Assembly: GCF_900105065.1 (NCBI RefSeq)
Contig: NZ_LT629749.1
Location: 2,418,001 to 2,482,000, forward strand
Source: Friedmanniella luteola
GTDB lineage: Bacteria > Actinomycetota > Actinomycetes > Propionibacteriales > Propionibacteriaceae
DNA length: 64,000 bases
Direction: 5' to 3'
In this document: one piece after another, positions 7,429 to 15,628 of the stretch
Layout: every line of letters begins with the position of its first letter
How positions within the stretch are numbered: position 1 is the stretch's first letter
The notes under the pieces: model-generated
The model's database searches: none
Told to the model about the DNA's origin: nothing
Seen by the model: only the letters and a program-made list of their open reading frames with translations
Made by a program: the position numbers and the translations under genes

Positions 7429-8454
7429 ATGGCGGACATCGAGGTCCAGGACCTGGGCAAGACCTACGTCGTGCCCGAGCGCGACGGCGGGGTCAGGGCG
7501 GCGCTCACCTCCCTAGTCCGCCGCCGCACCCGGCAGGTCCGGGCGGTGGCGGGGGTCAGCTTCGCGGTGGACCGGGGCGAGGTGGTCGGCTTCCTCGGCC
7601 CGAACGGCGCCGGCAAGACGACCACGCTCAAGATGCTCGCCGGCCTGCTGCACCCCACGACGGGCACCGCCGCGGTCCTCGGGCACACCCCGTGGCTCCG
7701 GGACCGCGGCTACCTCGGCCGGATGGCGCTGGTGATGGGCAACCGCAACCAGCTGCAGTGGGACATCCCCGTGCTGGACTCCTACCGGCTCTACCAGGCC
7801 ATCTTCCGGATCGCGCCGGCCGACTTCAGCCGCCGGCTGGCCGAGCTGACCGAGCTGTTGGAGCTGGGCGACCTGCTCCGCAAGCCGGTCCGCAACCTCA
7901 GCCTCGGGGAGCGGATGAAGTGCGAGATCGCCGGCTCCCTGCTGCACTACCCCGCCGTGCTGTTCCTGGACGAGCCGACGATCGGCCTCGACGTGGCTAT
8001 GCAGCGCCGGATCCGCTCCTTCATCGCCGAGTACAACCAGCGCACCGGCGCCTGCGTGATGCTGACCAGCCACTACATGGCCGACGTCGAGGCGCTGTGC
8101 CGGCGGGTGGTGGTCATCCACCGCGGCAGCCTGCTGTTCGACGGCGAGCTCTCCGCCCTGGTCGACCGCTTCGCGGCGCACAAGGTGATCACCGTCGCGC
8201 TCGAGGAGGGCAGCACCATCGGCGACGCGCAGCTCGCGGCGCTGGTCGAGGGCACCGTCACCGGCCGCACGCCCACCAGCGTCACCGTGCAGGTCCCCCG
8301 CGCCCACACCCCGACGGCGGCCGGCCGGCTGCTCGCCGCGCTGCCCGTGGTCGACCTGACCATCGAGGACCCCCCGATCGAGGGCGTCATCGAGGAGGTC
8401 TTCGCCACCCCGGCCGAGGAGCCCGCGGAGGAGGCCGGCCGTGACGGACGCTGA
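7429..8454 (+). CDS. ABC-2 type exporter ATP-binding protein (COG4586 type)
   Basis: The protein has 341 residues. Walker A is GPNGAGKTT (about residue 57), the signature is LSLGERMKCE, Walker B is AVLFLDEPTIGLD, and the switch His is in TSHYM. The sequence RMALVMGNRNQLQWDIP after the A loop is characteristic of the COG4586 ATPases that pair with two different ABC-2 permeases (COG4587 and COG3694). It would energise export of an unidentified compound. ATG at 7429 was chosen because AAGGAGGG lies at 7411-7418 and the upstream in-frame sequence has no homology. It overlaps the first permease gene by 14 nt, showing an operon. Confidence 0.9.
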   Translation: MADIEVQDLGKTYVVPERDGGVRAALTSLVRRRTRQVRAVAGVSFAVDRGEVVGFLGPNGAGKTTTLKMLAGLLHPTTGTAAVLGHTPWLRDRGYLGRMALVMGNRNQLQWDIPVLDSYRLYQAIFRIAPADFSRRLAELTELLELGDLLRKPVRNLSLGERMKCEIAGSLLHYPAVLFLDEPTIGLDVAMQRRIRSFIAEYNQRTGACVMLTSHYMADVEALCRRVVVIHRGSLLFDGELSALVDRFAAHKVITVALEEGSTIGDAQLAALVEGTVTGRTPTSVTVQVPRAHTPTAAGRLLAALPVVDLTIEDPPIEGVIEEVFATPAEEPAEEAGRDGR

Positions 8455-9322
8455 GCGGTTTCCCGTCCGGGAGGTCGACCGGCCCGGGACGGCAGCACCG
8501 CAGCCGGCCCCCGGGTTCTCCCCGGCCGCGCTCGGGCTGTACTACCGCCGTCAGTTCGCGTCGGCGCTGGCCAACAACCTGGCCTACCGGGGCGCGGTGG
8601 CGATCTGGGTCGTGACCAGCGTCATCCACCCGCTGGTCTTCATCGTGGTCTGGCGCACCGTGGCCGGCTCGGGCAGCACCGGCGGCTACACCGCCGACCA
8701 GTTCGTCGCCTACTTCCTGGTGATGATGGTCGTCGACCACCTGACCTTCATCTGGCACATGTGGGAGTTCGAGTACCGCATCCGGACCGGGGCGTTCTCC
8801 CCGCTGCTGCTGCGGCCCGTGCACCCGATCCACAACGACGTCTGCGAGAACGTCAGCTACAAGCTCGTCGGGCTGGTGGGCATCGTGCCGGCGGCCGTGC
8901 TGCTGGCCGTCGTCTTCGACGCCGACCTCACCGGGACGACACCGGCGACGGTCCTCGCGTTCCTGCCCGCGGTGCTGCTGGCCATGGTGCTGCGCTTCGT
9001 CGTCGAGTGGTGCGTCGCCCTGTCCGCCTTCTGGCTGACCAAGGTCTCGGCCCTGAACGCCGTCTTCTTCTCCCTGTTCACCTTCCTCGGCGGCCAGTTC
9101 GCGCCGCTGTCCGTGCTGCCCGGCTGGATGCAGGCGGTGGCCGCGTGGACGCCGTTCCCCTGGACGCTCGCCCACCCCGTCGAGGTCCTGCTGGGCCGGC
9201 GGACCGGCGGGGAGCTGCTGGTCGGCTACGGCGCCCAGCTGGCCTGGATCGTGGTCGCGCTGGTGGTGCTCCGGGTGCTGTGGAGCCGGGCCACCCGTCG
9301 CTACAGCGCGGTCGGGGCCTGA
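8441..9322 (+). CDS. ABC-2 type transporter permease 1 (COG4587 type)
   Basis: The protein has 293 residues with six predicted membrane segments, the first near residues 45-70 (AIWVVTSVIHPLVFIVVW). A WHMWEFEYRIRTGAFSPLLLRPVHP stretch (quoted region spans residues about 106-130) is the amphipathic coupling region typical of this permease family, and a GGQFAPLSVLPGW motif follows. It forms a heteromeric channel with the second permease under the ATPase at 7429. GTG at 8441 lies inside the end of the ATPase gene. The substrate is unknown. Confidence 0.88.
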   Translation: MTDAERFPVREVDRPGTAAPQPAPGFSPAALGLYYRRQFASALANNLAYRGAVAIWVVTSVIHPLVFIVVWRTVAGSGSTGGYTADQFVAYFLVMMVVDHLTFIWHMWEFEYRIRTGAFSPLLLRPVHPIHNDVCENVSYKLVGLVGIVPAAVLLAVVFDADLTGTTPATVLAFLPAVLLAMVLRFVVEWCVALSAFWLTKVSALNAVFFSLFTFLGGQFAPLSVLPGWMQAVAAWTPFPWTLAHPVEVLLGRRTGGELLVGYGAQLAWIVVALVVLRVLWSRATRRYSAVGA

Positions 9323-9323
9323 G

Positions 9324-10112
9324 GTGCACTCCCTCCGCGTGCTGCGCGCGTTCTTGACCGTGGGGCTGCTGAACATCGTCCAGTACCGCTCGGACTTCGT
9401 CATCGCCCTCGTCAACGCCGCGGTCAGCCTGGTGACCCAGGTCCTCGGGCTCTCGGTGATCTTCAGCAACACCGCCGACCTGCGCGGCTGGACGGCCGAC
9501 GACCTGCTCGTGCTGATCGGGGTCCACTTCTTCATCAGCGGGCTGGTGGGGCTCGTCATCCGGCCCTCGATGGAGGCCCTGATGGAGGGGATCCGGCTCG
9601 GCACCTTCGACTTCCTGCTCACCAAGCCGGCCGACTCCCAGCTGCTGGCCAGCTCGCAGGTGGTGGCACCGCAGGCGGCGACCGACGTCGTCGTCGGGGT
9701 CGGGGTGGTGGCCTACGGGGTGTCCCGCACCGGCCTGACCCTCGACGCCGGGTCCGTGGCCCTGTTCCTCGTCACGCTGGCGGCCGGCTTCACCACCGTC
9801 TACTGCTTCCTGCTGCTGCTGTCCACGCTGGCGTTCTGGTTCGTCAAGCTCGACAACATCCTCGTGGTCTTCCAGGCCCTGTTCGGCAACGCCGGCCGCT
9901 GGCCCGTGCCCATCTTCCCGGCCTGGATGCGGCCGGTGCTCACCTTCGTGGTGCCGATCGCCTTCGCCGTGACGGTGCCCGCCCAGGCCCTGACCGGTCA
10001 GCTCACCGTCCGGGGCGCCCTGCTGTCCGTGGCCGTCGCAGCCGGGTTCCTGCTGGCCTCCCGGGCCTTCTGGCTGGTGGCCCTGCGCCGCTACACCGGC
10101 GCCTCGGCCTGA
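9324..10112 (+). CDS. ABC-2 type transporter permease 2 (COG3694 type)
   Basis: The protein has 262 residues with six predicted membrane helices. The stretch IRLGTFDFLLTKPADSQ is the usual coupling-helix signature, and RWPVPIFPAWMRPVLTFVVPIAF near residue 200 resembles the conserved periplasmic loop plus last helix of this family. GTG at 9324 starts one base after the stop of permease 1. With the two genes upstream this completes a three-gene exporter. A short GC-rich hairpin follows the stop directly (10113-10127). Confidence 0.88.
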   Translation: MHSLRVLRAFLTVGLLNIVQYRSDFVIALVNAAVSLVTQVLGLSVIFSNTADLRGWTADDLLVLIGVHFFISGLVGLVIRPSMEALMEGIRLGTFDFLLTKPADSQLLASSQVVAPQAATDVVVGVGVVAYGVSRTGLTLDAGSVALFLVTLAAGFTTVYCFLLLLSTLAFWFVKLDNILVVFQALFGNAGRWPVPIFPAWMRPVLTFVVPIAFAVTVPAQALTGQLTVRGALLSVAVAAGFLLASRAFWLVALRRYTGASA

Positions 10113-10127
10113 GGGGCGGACCGCCCC
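10113..10127. terminator. Short GC hairpin right after the ABC operon
   Basis: GGGGCG(GAC)CGCCCC starts at the first base after the permease stop codon. The stem is six pairs with a three-base loop and has no T-tract; it is a weak terminator candidate. Confidence 0.35.
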
Positions 10128-10189
10128 GCCTGGCGCCGCCCGCCCGGCCCCACCCGTCGACGACCCGGGGCGGAGGACCCGCCGGTCAC

Positions 10190-10224
10190 GGGACCAAAGG
10201 CTGGGCCGCTGGGTGCTTTGTCCC
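10190..10224. promoter_or_regulatory. Inverted GGGAC repeat upstream of a 37-aa ORF (DevR/DosR-like box or hairpin)
   Basis: GGGACCAAAG (10190-10199) and CTTTGTCCC (10216-10224) are inverted copies, one base different in length. GGGAC half-sites are the hallmark of DevR/DosR boxes in actinobacteria, although the usual 14-nt spacing between GGGAC and GTCCC is not met. As RNA it would form a bulged stem, so a terminator for the ABC operon is the alternative. It lies 84 nt before the small ORF at 10308. Confidence 0.35.
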
Positions 10225-10307
10225 CTGCCCGCCGTGGTGTGCGCGCGGGAGGATGGTTCTCACCAGGTGCTGCTCGGGGGCAGTCGACGACCCATCCAGG
10301 AGATCTC

Positions 10308-10421
10308 ATGCCCCCCACGGGCCCACGCCGCCGCCCCTCCCCGGTGGCCGTCGCGACCCCGGACGACCCGCTGCCCGGCCGCCCGGCGTCGGGTCGCGAT
10401 CCCGACCCGCTGACCCGCTAG
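10308..10421 (+). CDS. Putative 37-residue basic, proline-rich peptide
   Basis: ATG at 10308-10310 is preceded by AGGAG at the usual distance (CCAGGAGATCTC before ATG). The reading frame runs 37 codons to a TAG at 10419-10421. The peptide starts MPPTGPRRRPSPVAVATPDD and is rich in Pro, Arg and Asp, with no hydrophobic segment. No family is recognised. The clear ribosome binding site and the inverted GGGAC repeat upstream are the reasons to list it. It could equally be non-coding leader for the nuclease gene at 10561. Confidence 0.4.
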   Translation: MPPTGPRRRPSPVAVATPDDPLPGRPASGRDPDPLTR

Positions 10422-10560
10422 CCCGCTGACCGCGGGCTCCGGCCCGCCGCCCGGCTCTGCCGCGCGCCCTCCCCGCACCACCACCCCCGCCCTCCCGCGC
10501 TGACGCACGCCCGCGTCACGCCGTCCGGTGCCCTCGCGGCCCGCCCAGGAGTCCCCCCGC

Positions 10561-13134
10561 ATGATGCGCAAGCCCGTCGGAACCCTCACCGCCGTCGTCC
10601 TGGCCCTCGGCGCCGGCGCCCTGGCCGCCCCGCTCCAGGTCAGCACGGCCGTCGCCGCGGTGGCGCGGCCCGCCTCGTTCGCGTCGGTCACCTCCAAGCC
10701 CGGTCCCAACCCGGGCGAGGTGACCATCAGCTGGGTGCACGACGGGACGAGCACCACCCGCTACGAGGTCGAGACGGGCCTGACCAGCTTCAGCCGCACC
10801 GACCCGTCGATGCCGGTCCACGCCCGGGGCTGGAAGGTGTTCACCGCCCCGGCGGGCGCCCGCAGCCTCACCCTGAGCGCGGCGCAGACGGCGGCCGCGG
10901 GCGCCCCGGTCGGCTCCGCCAACCACCTCTACTTCCGGCTCCGCGCCGTCAACGCGACCTCGTCGGGTGAGGCGCTGCGCGACCACCCCTACCTGCAGAC
11001 GGTCGGTGTGGCGCCGGCCGTGCCGGCCGCCACCGGGACCCCGTTGCGGGTCGGCCAGTTCAACGTCCGCACCGCGCGCGCCACCACCGACCCGCAGACC
11101 TGGATGGAGCGGGTGCCAGAGGTCAGCAAGCAGATCCTCGACCACCGCCTGGGCCTCGTCGCCCTGCAGGAGCTCGGCCCGGGGCGGGCCGACGGGGTGG
11201 CCGGCTCGACCGGAGGACGCCCGCGCCAGACGGACAGCCTCCTCACCGAGCTGAAGAACCAGGGCGGCGAGCGGTACAAGCTCATCCAGACCACCCCCTA
11301 TGTCAAGGCGGGGACCGAGGCCAGCACCCAGGGCATGCGCATCCTCTACGACAGCGACCAGTACACGATGCTCAGCGACTGCGCCGACAAGACCGGCACC
11401 AGCGCCTGGAACGACGTGTGCACCATCGCGCTGCCGATCCGCCCCACCGGCGACAGCGACTCCGACCGGCGCAAGGCGGTCTACTCCCTCTTCGCCGACA
11501 AGGCCACCGGGGAGCGGTTCTACTTCGTCTCGGTCCACCTCGACGCGCGGCACTCCACCGACGTGGCCGTCGAGCGCACCTACGACCAGCTCCGCGCCGC
11601 GCAGATGGCCGCCGCCGTCGACGGCGTCGCCCGCCAGAACAGCACCGGCCTGCCGGTCGTGCTCGGCAGCGACATCAACACCTGGCAGAACAACAAGGTC
11701 GGCTACACCGCGCACGACGTGCTCGTCAGCAAGGGCTTCTACGACACCGCCGCCGCGGCCAGGACGACCAACCTGCGCTACACGACCATGAACGACTTCA
11801 AGACCACCATGGCCGACCCCGGCACGGGCTTCGGCTCGCGCCTCGACGTCCTGATGGCGAAGGGCATCACGGGCGCCGTCGCCTGGGAGAACGTCATGGA
11901 GGTGACCGACAGCACGCGGCCCTCGGACCACAACATGGTCGTCGCCGACCTGCGGCTGCCGACCACCGGTGACCAGCCCGGCGGCGGCACGGGGTCCGGC
12001 GGCGGCACGGGGTCCGGCGGCGGCAGCACCGACGCTCCCGACTACCGTCCCGTGACGGCCACCCGGCTCGTCGACACCCGGACCGGCACCGGCGCCCCGG
12101 ACGCGCCGGTCGCGGCGCAGGGCACCCTCGACGTCACCGTCGCCGGCCGCGGCGGCGTCCCGGCCGAGGGTGTGGACGCCGTGGTGCTGAACCTGACCGC
12201 CGTCGGGGCCAAGGCCGCCGGCTACCTGACCGCCTACCCGTCGGGCACGACCCGCACCACCGCGTCCACGCTCAACTTCAGCACCGGCACCGCGATGGCC
12301 AACAGCGTCGTCGTGAAGGTCGGCACCAACGGGAAGGTCCGCCTCTACGGCTCCGCCGCCACCGACGTCCTGGTCGACGTGCAGGGCTGGTTCCCGACCG
12401 GGTCCCGCTACACCGGGCTCACCCCGGCCCGGCTGCTCGACACCCGCACGGGCACCGGCGCCCCCAAGGCGCTGGTCGGTGCGACCCGCAAGGTCGACCT
12501 GCAGGTCACCGGCCGCGGCGGGGTCCCGGCCTCCGGGGTCGGCTCGGTCGTGCTGAACCTGACCTCCACCGGGCCCACGGGCAGCGGCTACCTGACGGCC
12601 TACCCGGCCGGCGTCGCCCGCCCGGACGCATCCTCGCTCAACTTCGTCCCCTCCCGGTCGACGGCCAACGGGGTCGTCGTCAAGGTCGGCACCAGCGGCC
12701 GGGTCAGCCTCTACGTGTCCGCCGGCACCCACCTGGTCGCCGACGTGCAGGGCTGGTTCCCCACCAGCTCGGACCTGACCGGTCTGACCCCGGCCCGGCT
12801 GCTCGACACCCGGGACGGCACCGGAGCCGCGACGGCTGCCGTGGCCGCCGGCGGCCAGGTCGAGGTGCAGGTGACCGGGCGCGAGGGCGTCCCGACCGAC
12901 GGCGTGACCGCGGTCGTGCTGAACGTGACGGCCACCCAGTCCACGAAGGCCGGGTTCGTCAGCGTCCGACCGACCGGCACGGCGAAGACCACCGCGTCCG
13001 ACCTCGCGCTGGTGCCGGGCCGCTCCATCGCCAACCGGGTGATCCTGCCCGTCGGCGCGGACGGCCGGGTCACGCTGAGCTCCACGGCGCAGACTCACCT
13101 GGTCGCCGACGTGGTCGGCTACCTGGCCGGCTGA
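10561..13134 (+). CDS. Secreted endonuclease/exonuclease/phosphatase-family protein with three C-terminal repeats
   Basis: The protein has 857 residues. An N-terminal signal peptide (MMRKPVGTLTAVVLALGAG...) ends near residue 35. Residues ~40-150 look like an Fn3-type domain. Residues ~160-470 are an EEP fold: VGQFNVRTA (Asn), VALQELG (catalytic Glu), GSDINTW and SDHNMVVADL (Asp-His). A Gly/Ser linker with GGGTGSGGGTGSGGG follows. Three repeats of about 120 residues then occupy the C-terminus, each opening with RLLDTRTGTGAP-like and closing with VADVQGWF-like sequence. The EEP part probably cleaves DNA, RNA or phospholipid outside the cell. The repeats are a surface or wall module common in secreted actinobacterial enzymes. 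ATG 10561 follows AGGAG by ten bases. A strong stem-loop lies after the stop. Confidence 0.85.
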   Translation: MMRKPVGTLTAVVLALGAGALAAPLQVSTAVAAVARPASFASVTSKPGPNPGEVTISWVHDGTSTTRYEVETGLTSFSRTDPSMPVHARGWKVFTAPAGARSLTLSAAQTAAAGAPVGSANHLYFRLRAVNATSSGEALRDHPYLQTVGVAPAVPAATGTPLRVGQFNVRTARATTDPQTWMERVPEVSKQILDHRLGLVALQELGPGRADGVAGSTGGRPRQTDSLLTELKNQGGERYKLIQTTPYVKAGTEASTQGMRILYDSDQYTMLSDCADKTGTSAWNDVCTIALPIRPTGDSDSDRRKAVYSLFADKATGERFYFVSVHLDARHSTDVAVERTYDQLRAAQMAAAVDGVARQNSTGLPVVLGSDINTWQNNKVGYTAHDVLVSKGFYDTAAAARTTNLRYTTMNDFKTTMADPGTGFGSRLDVLMAKGITGAVAWENVMEVTDSTRPSDHNMVVADLRLPTTGDQPGGGTGSGGGTGSGGGSTDAPDYRPVTATRLVDTRTGTGAPDAPVAAQGTLDVTVAGRGGVPAEGVDAVVLNLTAVGAKAAGYLTAYPSGTTRTTASTLNFSTGTAMANSVVVKVGTNGKVRLYGSAATDVLVDVQGWFPTGSRYTGLTPARLLDTRTGTGAPKALVGATRKVDLQVTGRGGVPASGVGSVVLNLTSTGPTGSGYLTAYPAGVARPDASSLNFVPSRSTANGVVVKVGTSGRVSLYVSAGTHLVADVQGWFPTSSDLTGLTPARLLDTRDGTGAATAAVAAGGQVEVQVTGREGVPTDGVTAVVLNVTATQSTKAGFVSVRPTGTAKTTASDLALVPGRSIANRVILPVGADGRVTLSSTAQTHLVADVVGYLAG

Positions 13135-13148
13135 CCCCCGGACCACCG

Positions 13149-13188
13149 CGCGCCAGACCCCCGGCCGGACGGTCGGGGGTCTGGCGCG
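13149..13188. terminator. Perfect 15-bp stem-loop after the nuclease gene
   Basis: Arms CGCGCCAGACCCCCG (13149-13163) and its exact complement (13174-13188) are separated by ten bases. It follows the nuclease stop at 13134 by 14 nt and precedes the TetR promoter. It has no T-tract; termination is the natural reading. Confidence 0.7.
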
Positions 13189-13204
13189 TCCCGGCGCGCC
13201 GGGC

Positions 13205-13210
13205 TAGCCT
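13205..13210 (+). promoter_or_regulatory. -10 hexamer TAGCCT of a predicted leaderless tetR mRNA
   Basis: TAGCCT matches TAnnnT and ends seven bases before the ATG at 13218. No Shine-Dalgarno sequence is present, so transcription probably starts at the start codon. Confidence 0.5.
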
Positions 13211-13211
13211 C

Positions 13212-13227
13212 TTACTCATGCAGGTAA
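13212..13227. promoter_or_regulatory. Imperfect palindrome over the tetR start codon (candidate autoregulatory operator)
   Basis: TTAC (13212-13215) and GTAA (13224-13227) flank an eight-base centre that includes the start ATG. The position, next to the -10 hexamer, would let the regulator block its own transcription. Confidence 0.4.
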
Positions 13228-13820
13228 CAGCCGGGGCGGGACCCTCCCCCGCGGCGGCGGCCCGTCGGGCGCAGGTCGTGGCGGCGACGCTGGAGGTGAT
13301 CGCCGAGGCCGGCTACGCCGAGGCCAGCTTCGCCCGCATCGCCGCCCACGCCGGGCTCTCCAGCACCCGGCTGATCTCCTACCACTTCGCCTCCAAGGAG
13401 GCGCTGATCGGCGCCTGCGTCGAGGAGGTGGTGGGCGCGCTCGGCAGGGAGGTGGGGCGCCGGCTGCACGCCGAGACCACGGCCTCCGGGCGGCTGCGCA
13501 CCTACATCACCGCGGTGGTCGAGTTCAGCGACGTGCACCGCCGGGAGATGAGTGCGCTGCTGCAGATCCTGCTCTCGGGCGCCTGGTCGACCGAGGTCGG
13601 CCCCGAGCCCGCCGCCGCCCCGCTGGAGGCCCTCCTCCGCGACGGCCAGCGGTCCGGGGAGTTCCGGGACTTCGACCCGGCCGTCGTCGCGGCCGCCGTG
13701 CAGCGCTCGGTGGAGGCGCTGCCGTTCCGGCTGGCGGTGCAACCGGACCTGGACTGCGCGGCCTGGGCCCGGGAGCTGGTCGAGCTGTTCGACCGCGGCA
13801 CCCGCCGGGACCCCGCGTGA
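13218..13820 (+). CDS. TetR-family transcriptional regulator
   Basis: The protein has 200 residues. Residues ~16-62 form the TetR helix-turn-helix: a helix (RRAQVVAATLEVIAEAGYAE), then SFARIAAHAGLSSTRLISYHFASKEAL with the typical YHF..K end. The C-terminal part is helical and would bind an unknown ligand. The stop overlaps the GTG of the membrane-protein gene at 13817 (GTGA), making that protein the obvious co-regulated partner. The ATG at 13218 has no Shine-Dalgarno but a TAGCCT hexamer seven bases upstream, indicating a leaderless message. A palindrome covers the start codon. Confidence 0.9.
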   Translation: MQVTAGAGPSPAAAARRAQVVAATLEVIAEAGYAEASFARIAAHAGLSSTRLISYHFASKEALIGACVEEVVGALGREVGRRLHAETTASGRLRTYITAVVEFSDVHRREMSALLQILLSGAWSTEVGPEPAAAPLEALLRDGQRSGEFRDFDPAVVAAAVQRSVEALPFRLAVQPDLDCAAWARELVELFDRGTRRDPA

Positions 13821-14530
13821 GCCTGCGGCGGCTCCCGGCCCGCACGTGGTGGCGGGCCGGGTCGCTGCTGCTCGGCCTCCTCGGCTCGACGCTGCTGTTC
13901 TACGCGCTCCGCGCGGCCGGGCTGAGCCTGCACGCCGCGCTGCTGAGCGCGGCGGTCCTCGGCGCGCTGCCGACGCTGGTCCGGTTGGCGCGCGGGCACC
14001 GGCCCCGCGGGCTCGAGGCGTTCTTCACCGTCATGCTCCTCGCCGCCGTCGGCGTGGCCCTGCTGCCGGGCGGCGGCCGGTTCGTCCTGGCGAAGGAGTC
14101 GCTGCTGACCGGGGCCACCGGCGTGTGGTTCCTGCTCAGCACCCGCTCGGCGCGGCCGCTGGCCTACCAGTTCGCCCGGCCGCTGACGGAGGGCCGCCTC
14201 GGCTGGCCGTCGGGCTGGGAACAGCTCTGGTCGGCGTCCCCGGCCTTCCGGCGCATGTGGCGGCGCGCCAGCCTCGCGTGGGGGGTCGGCACGCTGGCCG
14301 ACGCCGTGGCGCGGGTGGTCCTCGTCTGGACGCTGCCGGCCGACCTCGTGCCGGCGTCGAGCCTGGCGCTCTTCGTGGCCACCGCGGTGCTGCTCAACCT
14401 CGGCACGACCGTCCACTACGCCCGGTGCGGCGTCTTCGACCGCCGGGGGCCGTTCCACCGGCCGGCCGCGCTGCCCGGCCGCGACGGGCTCCCGAGTGGC
14501 GGCGGCCGGCCGCCGGAACCCCTATCCTGA
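13817..14530 (+). CDS. VC0807-like multi-pass membrane protein
   Basis: The protein has 237 residues with about five hydrophobic segments: near 13-30, 38-58, 68-85, 98-110 and 150-195. The stretch FVLAKESLLTGATGVWFLLS resembles the RFLLAKDSLGTAVAG-type signature I associate with VC0807-family proteins. The function is unknown. It is translationally coupled to the TetR gene (GTGA overlap at 13817-13820) and may be what that regulator controls. The C-terminal 40 residues are Pro/Gly/Arg-rich and probably cytoplasmic. Confidence 0.7.
   Translation: MSLRRLPARTWWRAGSLLLGLLGSTLLFYALRAAGLSLHAALLSAAVLGALPTLVRLARGHRPRGLEAFFTVMLLAAVGVALLPGGGRFVLAKESLLTGATGVWFLLSTRSARPLAYQFARPLTEGRLGWPSGWEQLWSASPAFRRMWRRASLAWGVGTLADAVARVVLVWTLPADLVPASSLALFVATAVLLNLGTTVHYARCGVFDRRGPFHRPAALPGRDGLPSGGGRPPEPLS
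14523..14528 (+). promoter_or_regulatory. -10 hexamer TATCCT of a predicted leaderless mRNA
   Basis: TATCCT ends seven bases before the ATG at 14536, with no Shine-Dalgarno between. It lies inside the last codons of the upstream gene. Confidence 0.5.
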
Positions 14531-14535
14531 GCCCG

Positions 14536-15045
14536 ATGCGACGAGACCGACCTCCGAGGAGAGCCCTGTCCACGCCGACGCCGGCCACCGGCGGACCGAC
14601 CGGCCGGCGACGTTACCGGCTGCCCGTCCGCCAGCCGCTGCGCCTGCTGCTGATGGCGGCCCTCGCGGCCACGGTGGGCTCGGTCGAGATCGTCGTGCAG
14701 GTGGGCTTCGAGCTGCCCGTCGTCGTGCTGCAGGCGGGGATCACCCTGGTGGTCGTCGGCCTGCTGCTGCTGACCCTCGCCGTGGTGCAGCACCGGGGCC
14801 GGCAGTGGACGGCCCACCTCGACGACGCCGGCTTCGGCCTCAGCCGGCGGGGGCGGTTCGTCCAGCACCCCTGGACCGCGGTCGGCTCCGTCCGTCTCAC
14901 CCGGGGACGCCGGATCACCGTCCTGGGGCGGGAGGGCCAGCGGCTGGAGTCCCTCGCCGTCGACCCCGCCGCCCTCGCCTCCGGCACCCTCGCCCAGCTG
15001 CTGGCCGACGCCGACGCCCGGCTCGCCGGCCGCGACGCCGGCTGA
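14536..15045 (+). CDS. Membrane protein with PH-like cytoplasmic domain
   Basis: The protein has 169 residues. A basic N-terminus (residues 1-35) leads into two close membrane helices (about 36-56 and 60-82). A soluble C-terminal domain follows with alternating strands (WTAHLDDAGFGLSRRGRFVQHPW, then RGRRITVLGRE), the pattern of bacterial PH/YcxB-like domains. The function is unknown. Its own TATCCT hexamer seven bases upstream suggests independent leaderless transcription despite lying six bases after the membrane gene at 13817. The ATG at 14536 is the only plausible start near the basic region. Confidence 0.65.
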   Translation: MRRDRPPRRALSTPTPATGGPTGRRRYRLPVRQPLRLLLMAALAATVGSVEIVVQVGFELPVVVLQAGITLVVVGLLLLTLAVVQHRGRQWTAHLDDAGFGLSRRGRFVQHPWTAVGSVRLTRGRRITVLGREGQRLESLAVDPAALASGTLAQLLADADARLAGRDAG

Positions 15046-15081
15046 GCCCGCCGCGCGCCCCGGCCGACCAGGGCCCGGCGG

Positions 15082-15582
15082 CTACTCGTTCACCAGCACC
15101 GGCACCCCGACGGCGGCGGCCACGACCCGGTCGGCCACCCCCGCCGGGACCCCGATCGCGAAGGGGTGCGTCACGGGCGGTCGGCCCTCGGGGTGCTCGG
15201 CCCCGTGCTCGTCGGCGTGCTGGACGTGCCGGGCGGTGCCGAGCAGGCGCCCGTCCCGGTCGTAGAAGCCCGCCAGCACCTCGAGGTCCAACGTCGCGCT
15301 CACGTCGCTGGTGATCTCGACGGCACCCACCACCTCGTCGCGGGTCAGCCGCAGCCCCGTCAGCCGGTACCGGTCGTCGAAGGGCCCGGGTGCCGCCACG
15401 ACGGTGCCGGGAGCGGGCGCCAGGGTGTCCAGGCTCGCGAGGGTCGGCTCAGCCGACGGCGCCGGCAGTCCCGGGAAGCTCGTCCGGGCGGCGGCGGCCG
15501 GGTCCGCCGGCTCCGAGGTGCGGACGACCTCCCAGGTCACGAGCAGCGCCGCCGCGAGGACGACGGCCGCCGCGGCGCCCAC
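15082..15582 (-). CDS. Membrane-anchored extracytoplasmic protein, unknown function
   Basis: The protein has 166 residues from the GTG at 15580-15582. An N-terminal hydrophobic helix (residues 1-17) anchors an exported domain rich in beta-strand pattern, with RYRLTGLRLTRDEVVGAVEITSD and a His/Glu-rich HVQHADEHGAEH loop that could bind metal. The frame stays open upstream over the end of the phosphatase gene without an ATG or GTG, so a few N-terminal residues could be missing. It lies 46 nt downstream of the alkaline phosphatase stop on the same strand and is probably co-transcribed. No family is recognised. Confidence 0.6.
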   Translation of the reverse strand: MGAAAAVVLAAALLVTWEVVRTSEPADPAAAARTSFPGLPAPSAEPTLASLDTLAPAPGTVVAAPGPFDDRYRLTGLRLTRDEVVGAVEITSDVSATLDLEVLAGFYDRDGRLLGTARHVQHADEHGAEHPEGRPPVTHPFAIGVPAGVADRVVAAAVGVPVLVNE

Positions 15583-15628
15583 CAGCGGCCGGCGGGTGCC
15601 GGTCAGGGACGCGCCCCGGGCCCGGTGC

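Noticed and set aside
10516-13146. An 876-codon frame on the minus strand
   Set aside because: Antisense to the secreted nuclease, whose signal peptide, EEP motifs and repeats are clear.
13502-14458. A 318-codon minus-strand frame opposite the TetR/VC0807-like pair
   Set aside because: Shadow of two well-supported coupled genes.
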